Assembly: GCA_016208105.1 (NCBI GenBank)
Contig: JACQYS010000020.1
Coordinates: 1 to 64,000, forward strand
Length of the DNA: 64,000 nucleotides
Direction of reading: 5' to 3'
DNA from: Desulfovibrio sp.
GTDB lineage: Bacteria > Desulfobacterota > Desulfovibrionia > Desulfovibrionales > Desulfovibrionaceae
Made by a program: the position numbers and the translations under genes. Position 1 is the stretch's first letter; the number at the start of each line of letters is the position of its first letter. Under the pieces are notes generated by a model. The model was not told the DNA's origin. It did not search any database and was given only the letters and a program-made list of their open reading frames with translations. Positions 59,484 to 64,000 of the stretch are shown piece after piece.

Positions 59484-60101
59484 CTACGCCATCGCTTCGA
59501 GATACGGCTTCAGCTCCACGACGGCCTCGAAGAGATAATGGTCCGCCAGCTTGCACATCAGGTGTCCGCAGGCGATGTGGATCTCCTGGATATACGCCGT
59601 GACCGAATGCGGCACCAGAATGGCCAGATCGCTGAACTGGACGATCTCGCCGTTTTTACCGGTCATGCCCACAGTGGTCATTCCCTTTTGCCTGGCCTGG
59701 CGCATGGCGGCGATCACGTTGGGGCTGTTGCCCGACGTGGAAATACCCACCAGCACGTCTCCCGGGCTGCCCAGGGCCTGCACCTGCTTGGCAAAAACCT
59801 GATCGAACCCGTAGTCGTTGCCGATAGCGGTCAGTATGGACGAATCGGTGGTCAAGGCTATGGCCGGAAGGGGAGGACGCTCCAGCTGGAACCGGTTCAC
59901 GAACTCCGCGGCCAGATGCTGGGCGTCGGCCGCCGAGCCTCCGTTGCCGCAGAACAGAATCTTGCCGCCCTTGGCCAGGCATATTGCCATGGTACGTCCC
60001 GCGGCCACAACGGTCTGGCTGTTTTCCCGAAAGAAACGCTCTCGCAGCTGTGTCCCTTCATTGGCGTACTCGGTCACCAATTCCATTGCGTCTTGGGTCA
60101 T
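59484..60101 (-). CDS. gmhA: Phosphoheptose isomerase
   Basis: A 205-residue SIS-domain enzyme that converts sedoheptulose-7-phosphate to D-glycero-manno-heptose-7-phosphate for lipopolysaccharide. FCGNGGSAADAQHLAAEFVNRF and GISTSGNSPNVIAAM are diagnostic; TTDSSILTAIGNDYGF and QEIHIACGHLMCKL hold zinc and substrate residues. ATG at 60101 with CAGGAGA before it. The open frame continues upstream through the spacer but is not coding there. It shows that this cell makes heptose-containing LPS. Confidence 0.92.
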   Translation of the reverse strand: MTQDAMELVTEYANEGTQLRERFFRENSQTVVAAGRTMAICLAKGGKILFCGNGGSAADAQHLAAEFVNRFQLERPPLPAIALTTDSSILTAIGNDYGFDQVFAKQVQALGSPGDVLVGISTSGNSPNVIAAMRQARQKGMTTVGMTGKNGEIVQFSDLAILVPHSVTAYIQEIHIACGHLMCKLADHYLFEAVVELKPYLEAMA

Positions 60102-60491
60102 AATGGAATCTCCTGGATTTATCGGCCGGGGGCGGAAAATAGCGGAAACCCCCGAAGATGACAACGCTGGACGCTCGTTGCCGACACCTGTTGCCAGGAT
60201 TTCTGTTCCAGGGTATTTAGCTGAACCTTTTTCCCGAGGTTCGAGTCTGTATTTTGCGCGGACGAGAAAGCGGTTCGCTGAGCGGAACGACGCACCTTTT
60301 CCGTTTCGCTGAGAGGAACGATCTTTCTTTTTGTCTCGCCAAGGGAAACAATGTAGTTTTTTTGCATTTTTGTACTTTTTTTTCACTGGCGGTTGCGGTA
60401 TCTGAAGCGTGCCGCGCAATGCGTGGCTTGTGTTTTGGGGAGAGTCCTTGCTTTTGAGGAATTACGCCAACCCTAACCACAGGAGCGGTCA
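60102..60491. promoter_or_regulatory. Control region before the liv operon with three spaced repeats
   Basis: Three copies of a 16-base motif close to TTTCGCTGAGAGGAAC lie at 60273-60288, 60304-60319 and 60334-60349, 31 and 30 bases apart (about three helix turns). Each resembles an imperfect inverted repeat. They precede T-rich tracts and the livK gene and are a likely operator array or part of a structured leader. Confidence 0.5.
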
Positions 60492-61655
60492 ATGAAAAAA
60501 CTCTTCGTTGCCTTGCTTATTGCGGCCTTCGCCTTCCCGGCGGCCGCCTTCGGTGCCGATACCATTAAAATCGGCTTCAACATCCCGCTTACCGGCGACA
60601 TCCCCAAGGTCGGCGAAATGAGCAAGAACGCCGCCGAAATGCTCAAGGAAAAAGTCAACGGCGCCGGGGGACTGGACGTTGGCGGCAAGAAATACAAGCT
60701 CGAATTCGTTTACGTGGACAACGAGGCCAAGCCCGAATCCGCAGTGAACGCCGCATTGAAGCTCATCGAGGGCGAGAAGGTGCTGGCCATGGTCGGCCCG
60801 CAGGGTTCGGCCCGCGCCATCCCGGCCGCTGAAATCGCCAACAACAACAAGACCGTGATGGTCTCCGGCTGGTCCACCAACCCCAAGACCACCCAGGGCC
60901 GTCCCTTCGTTTTCCGCGCCTGCTTCCTGGATGATTTCCAGGGCCCCGTGGCCGCCAAGTTCGCCTCCGGGGAACTGAAGGCCAAGACCGCCGGCGTGCT
61001 CTACGACGTGGCCTCCGACTACCCCAAGGGCCTGGCCGAAGAGTTCAAGAAGGCCTTCGAGGGCATTAACGGCCCCGGCTCCGTGAAGGCTTTCGAAACC
61101 TTCACCACCAAGGACGTGGACTTCAAGGCCCAGCTGACCAAGATCATCAAGGCCAAGCCCGACGTCCTCTTTACCCCCCAGTACTACAACGAGGTTCCGC
61201 TGATCGTGAAGCAGGCCCGCGACCTGGGCTACAAGGGCCCCATCCTGGGTTCCGACTCCTGGGGTTCTGCCGAGCTCATGACCCTGTGCGGCGACGACTG
61301 CAAGGGCCAGTACTTCGTGACCCACTACGCCGCCGCCGGCGCCAAGGGTGCCACCAAGGAGTTCATCGACGCCTTCAATGCCAAGTTCAAGCAGGTTCCC
61401 GACGACGTGGGCGCCCTGACCTGGGACGCCACCGGCATGGTGCTGGCCGCCATCCAGAAGATGGGCGCCGTTTCCGGCGATCTGGCCAAGGACCGCGTGG
61501 CCCTGCGTGAAGCCATGTCCACCATGCGCGGCTTCGACGGCATCACCGGCAAAATGAGCTACGACGGCAAGACCGGCGACCCGGTCAAGTGCGCCGTGAT
61601 CGTCAAGATCAACGAGAAGGGCGAATTCGCCTTCCACGAATCCGTCTGCCCGTAA
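60492..61655 (+). CDS. livK: Branched-chain amino-acid ABC transporter, substrate-binding protein
   Basis: A 387-residue periplasmic protein. The signal peptide MKKLFVALLIAAFAFPAAAFGA is cut before DTIKIGFNIPLTGDIPKVGEMSKN. Motifs such as MVGPQGSARAIPAAEIANNNKTVMVSG and KDVDFKAQLTKI mark the LivK/ Leu-Ile-Val binding family. It feeds the LivHM permease; LivG follows. A terminator after the gene would lower expression of downstream genes relative to this one, as is usual for binding proteins. Confidence 0.93.
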   Translation: MKKLFVALLIAAFAFPAAAFGADTIKIGFNIPLTGDIPKVGEMSKNAAEMLKEKVNGAGGLDVGGKKYKLEFVYVDNEAKPESAVNAALKLIEGEKVLAMVGPQGSARAIPAAEIANNNKTVMVSGWSTNPKTTQGRPFVFRACFLDDFQGPVAAKFASGELKAKTAGVLYDVASDYPKGLAEEFKKAFEGINGPGSVKAFETFTTKDVDFKAQLTKIIKAKPDVLFTPQYYNEVPLIVKQARDLGYKGPILGSDSWGSAELMTLCGDDCKGQYFVTHYAAAGAKGATKEFIDAFNAKFKQVPDDVGALTWDATGMVLAAIQKMGAVSGDLAKDRVALREAMSTMRGFDGITGKMSYDGKTGDPVKCAVIVKINEKGEFAFHESVCP

Positions 61656-61667
61656 GCGAGTGACCCT

Positions 61668-61702
61668 GGGCGCGGGGGAAGAGTTCCTCCGCGCCCGTTT
61701 TT
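61668..61702 (+). terminator. Terminator/attenuator between livK and livH
   Basis: GGGCGCGG (61668-61675) and CCGCGCCC (61689-61696) form a hairpin followed by GTTTTT. It sits 12 bases after the livK stop, so livHMG get only read-through transcript. Confidence 0.85.
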
Positions 61703-61750
61703 CAGTTCTGGACCCAAAGGGTCCTCAATCCGTAAGCTTCGGGACAGGTC

Positions 61751-62695
61751 ATGTTCGACACCCTCATCCAACAGGCGTTCAATGCGCTGCAGCAGGGAAG
61801 CATCTACGCCCTCATCGCCCTGGGCTACTGCCTGGTCTACGGCGTGCTGCTTCTGATCAACTTCGCCCACGGCGACATTTTCATGGTCGGAGCCTATATA
61901 GCCTTTTTCGTGGCCTCCACGGCCCTGGGCAAATACGGGCTTCTTCCTCCGGGCATGCCCAAGTGGGTTATCCTGGCAGCTACCGTGCCTCTCACAATGC
62001 TTCTCACCTCCGGGGTGGGTGTGTTCATAGAGAGGGTGGCCTACCGGCCACTCAGGCTCAAAGGCGCCAACAGGCTCTACGTGGTCATCACCGCGCTCAT
62101 GATGGGCATCATCCTGGAATACGGGAACCTTTCCATCCTTGGGGCCAACAGGCTCTCGTTCCCCACGCTCACCCCCCGCATGATCTTCGAGCCTTTCGGC
62201 GCCAGGATAACCATCACCGAACTTTCGACCATCATCACCAGCTTCGCGGTCTTCGCGCTCCTGCAGTGGATCGTCACCAAGACCAAGCTGGGCATGGCCA
62301 TGCGCGCGGTGTCCTACGACAAGTTCGCGGTCCCGCTCATGGGCATCCCCCTGGACGCGGTCATCGTGTTCACGTTCTTTCTGGGTTCGTCCATGGCCGG
62401 TCTGGCTGGCCTTCTCTACGCCATGAACTTCCCGGTGCTCGACCCCTTCATGGGAGCCATGGTGGGCTGGAAGGCCTTCGTGGCCGCGGTTGTGGGCGGC
62501 ATCGGCGACATCCGGGGCGCATTCGTGGGCGGCTTCCTCATGGCCTTTCTTGAAGTGGCAGTGGTGGCCGCCAGCGACTACATCCCCTTCATCAAGCCTG
62601 AAATGCGCGACCTCGTCTCCTTCTCGGTGCTCCTTGTCATCCTGACGTTCAAGCCGACCGGCATTTTCGGCAAACCCAAAACCACCAAGATTTAG
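61751..62695 (+). CDS. livH: Branched-chain amino-acid ABC transporter permease
   Basis: A 314-residue permease with eight helices. The start QQAFNALQQGSIYALIALGYCLVYGVLLLINFAHGDIFMVGAY is typical of LivH. AVVGGIGDIRGAFVGGFLMAFLEV is the coupling-helix region facing the ATPase. It forms the channel with LivM. Confidence 0.94.
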   Translation: MFDTLIQQAFNALQQGSIYALIALGYCLVYGVLLLINFAHGDIFMVGAYIAFFVASTALGKYGLLPPGMPKWVILAATVPLTMLLTSGVGVFIERVAYRPLRLKGANRLYVVITALMMGIILEYGNLSILGANRLSFPTLTPRMIFEPFGARITITELSTIITSFAVFALLQWIVTKTKLGMAMRAVSYDKFAVPLMGIPLDAVIVFTFFLGSSMAGLAGLLYAMNFPVLDPFMGAMVGWKAFVAAVVGGIGDIRGAFVGGFLMAFLEVAVVAASDYIPFIKPEMRDLVSFSVLLVILTFKPTGIFGKPKTTKI

Positions 62696-62697
62696 CC

Positions 62698-63714
62698 ATG
62701 GGCAACCGCATAACCGTACCCACGGCGCTCGGCGCCCTGCTTATTCTCATGATGGCCATGGCCCAGGTGGGGGCGCTCTCCCAGTACATGCTCACCTTCT
62801 TGTGCAGCATGGGCATCTACATCATCTTGTCCGCCAGCCTGAACCTGGTGAACGGCTACATGGGAGAATTCTCCTGCGGCCACGCCGGATTCATGGCCGT
62901 GGGAGCCTACGCCTCCTCCATTGTCGGGGTGTTCCTCTTCGTGCCGGACCCGGTGTTCGGCCAGCCCTGGCTGCCCATGTCGCTTACGCCCTTCGCCTTC
63001 CCGCTCATCCTGGCCGTGGGCTTCGTCACCGCCGCCCTGGCCGGGCTCGTGGTGGCCATCCCCTCGTTCAAGACCCGGGGCGACTATCTGGCTGTCATCA
63101 CCCTGGCCGCCGGCTACATCGTGAAAAGCGCCATCGAGAACATCGAGGCCGTTGGCGGCCCCAGGGGATTCATGGGCATGGGCAAGATCGTCCAGGGCAT
63201 GGAGAGTCTGGCCGGAATTCCCTGGATGCTCGTCTGGATCTTCCTTGGGGTGACCTTCACCATCTGGATACTGCGCCGCTTCGTGTACTCCACCTACGGC
63301 AAGGGCGTCATGGCCATCCACCAGGACGAGGTGGCCGCCGAGATCATGAGTGTTGACACCAACAAGATGAAGCTCATCGCCTTCATGCTCTCCTCTGGCC
63401 TGGCCGGTCTGGCCGGAGGGCTCTACGCCTACCTGATCAGCTTCGTGAACCCGGCCTCCTTCACCATCCTGCGCTCCACCGAGTGTCTGGTCATGGTGTA
63501 TCTGGGAGGCATGGGCTCGCTCACCGGCTCGGTGCTCGCGGCCATCGTGTTCGCCATCATGCTGGAGTTCTTGAAACCACTTGAGCAGCTCAAGTGGGTG
63601 GCCATCCCGCTGCTCCTTATTCTTCTTATGCAGTTCAGGCCCGAGGGAATCATGGGCAACCGCGAGCTTTCGGACATTTTCCCCAAACTCAAGCGCTTCT
63701 ACAGGTTCAAATAG
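62698..63714 (+). CDS. livM: Branched-chain amino-acid ABC transporter permease
   Basis: A 338-residue permease with about nine helices. [26 protein letters not shown] and [25 protein letters not shown] mark LivM. Gap to livH is two bases, to livG two. The C-terminus [17 protein letters not shown] is the family end. Confidence 0.94.
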   Translation: MGNRITVPTALGALLILMMAMAQVGALSQYMLTFLCSMGIYIILSASLNLVNGYMGEFSCGHAGFMAVGAYASSIVGVFLFVPDPVFGQPWLPMSLTPFAFPLILAVGFVTAALAGLVVAIPSFKTRGDYLAVITLAAGYIVKSAIENIEAVGGPRGFMGMGKIVQGMESLAGIPWMLVWIFLGVTFTIWILRRFVYSTYGKGVMAIHQDEVAAEIMSVDTNKMKLIAFMLSSGLAGLAGGLYAYLISFVNPASFTILRSTECLVMVYLGGMGSLTGSVLAAIVFAIMLEFLKPLEQLKWVAIPLLLILLMQFRPEGIMGNRELSDIFPKLKRFYRFK

Positions 63715-63716
63715 CC

Positions 63717-64000
63717 ATGGCCCTGCTCGAAATAAAAGATCTCACCCAGCGCTTCGGCGGGCTCATCGCGGTCAACGACTTCGAGGTCGCCCTGGAAGGC
63801 CGGGAGCTGAATGCCCTCATCGGCCCCAACGGCGCGGGCAAGACCACCGTGTTCAACCTGGTGAGCGGCTTCTACCAGCCCACTTCCGGGTCCATCACCA
63901 TAAACGGGGTGAACACCAAGGGCATGAAGCCCCACCAGGTGACGGCATTGGGCGTGGCCCGGACCTTCCAGAACATCCGCCTCTGGAACGACATGACCGT
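63717..64000 (+). CDS. livG: Branched-chain amino-acid ABC transporter ATP-binding protein (start only)
   Basis: The first 94 codons of Liv[16 protein letters not shown], then Walker [10 protein letters not shown] near residue 37, and [16 protein letters not shown] near the edge, where the Q-loop Gln is seen. The rest lies beyond the window. It starts two bases after livM. Confidence 0.94.
   Translation, partial: MALLEIKDLTQRFGGLIAVNDFEVALEGRELNALIGPNGAGKTTVFNLVSGFYQPTSGSITINGVNTKGMKPHQVTALGVARTFQNIRLWNDMT

Overview
This is a GC-rich (about 60% by eye) bacterial chromosome segment. It most resembles a sulfate-reducing deltaproteobacterium of the Desulfovibrionaceae (Desulfovibrio/Fundidesulfovibrio type). 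The placement is inferred from gene content and style: many two-component and sigma-54 proteins, long PFK, U32 protein, LIV transporter, short Desulfovibrio-like proteins and hairpin-rich spacers. No rRNA, tRNA or CRISPR array was seen. The only mobile-element trace is a transposase tail at the left edge, followed by a membrane protein and an AT-rich methyltransferase that looks acquired.

Region by region. 1-5.1 kb: transposase remnant, membrane protein, methyltransferase, class I aminotransferase, U32 protein, then a spacer packed with five hairpins. 5.1-8.5 kb (minus): YkgJ-type cysteine-cluster protein overlapping PBP1A, plus a small protein. 8.9-11 kb: NifU-like protein, exported protein, peroxiredoxin coupled to a small winged-helix-like protein. 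11-17 kb: nitrogen module amtB-glnB-glnD with a divergent receiver/PAS/kinase whose ATP-binding domain looks degenerate. 17.2-24.7 kb: TPR gene and FkbM methyltransferase around a perfect Fur box, then a six-gene surface-glycan operon in which every junction but the last is a four-base overlap. 24.7-29.8 kb: HDOD protein, GGDEF with eroded EAL, and an FlbD-like sigma-54 activator with a pseudo-receiver. 29.9-38.3 kb: repeat protein, PpnP, exported Ntn hydrolase, DUF1786 group, periplasmic binding protein plus sensor kinase, and a 50-residue small protein. 39.3-47.1 kb: eboD-eboE convergent with a Dlt-like envelope-acylation operon. 47.7-53.7 kb: glycosyltransferases, deacetylase, O-antigen ligase-like protein. 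53.8-59.5 kb: phosphofructokinase variant, cobalamin riboswitch with cobT, and gmhA-fmdB-hemC-DUF2142. 60.5-64 kb: livKHM and the start of livG.

The most interesting block is 41.7-47.1 kb. It encodes, in transcription order, an MBOAT acyltransferase (DltB-like), a YkgJ-type cysteine-cluster protein, a 51-residue single-helix microprotein ending in Y-x-x-F like DltX, a membrane-anchored extracytoplasmic protein in the DltD position, an 80-residue carrier protein (DltC-like) and an amino-acid adenylating enzyme (DltA-like). This predicts that a Gram-negative cell activates an amino acid, loads it on a carrier, moves it across the inner membrane and attaches it to an envelope glycan. The YkgJ member is unexpected, and a second YkgJ gene in the window is coupled to PBP1A. 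The polymer modified may come from the glycan genes on either side, but that is inference.
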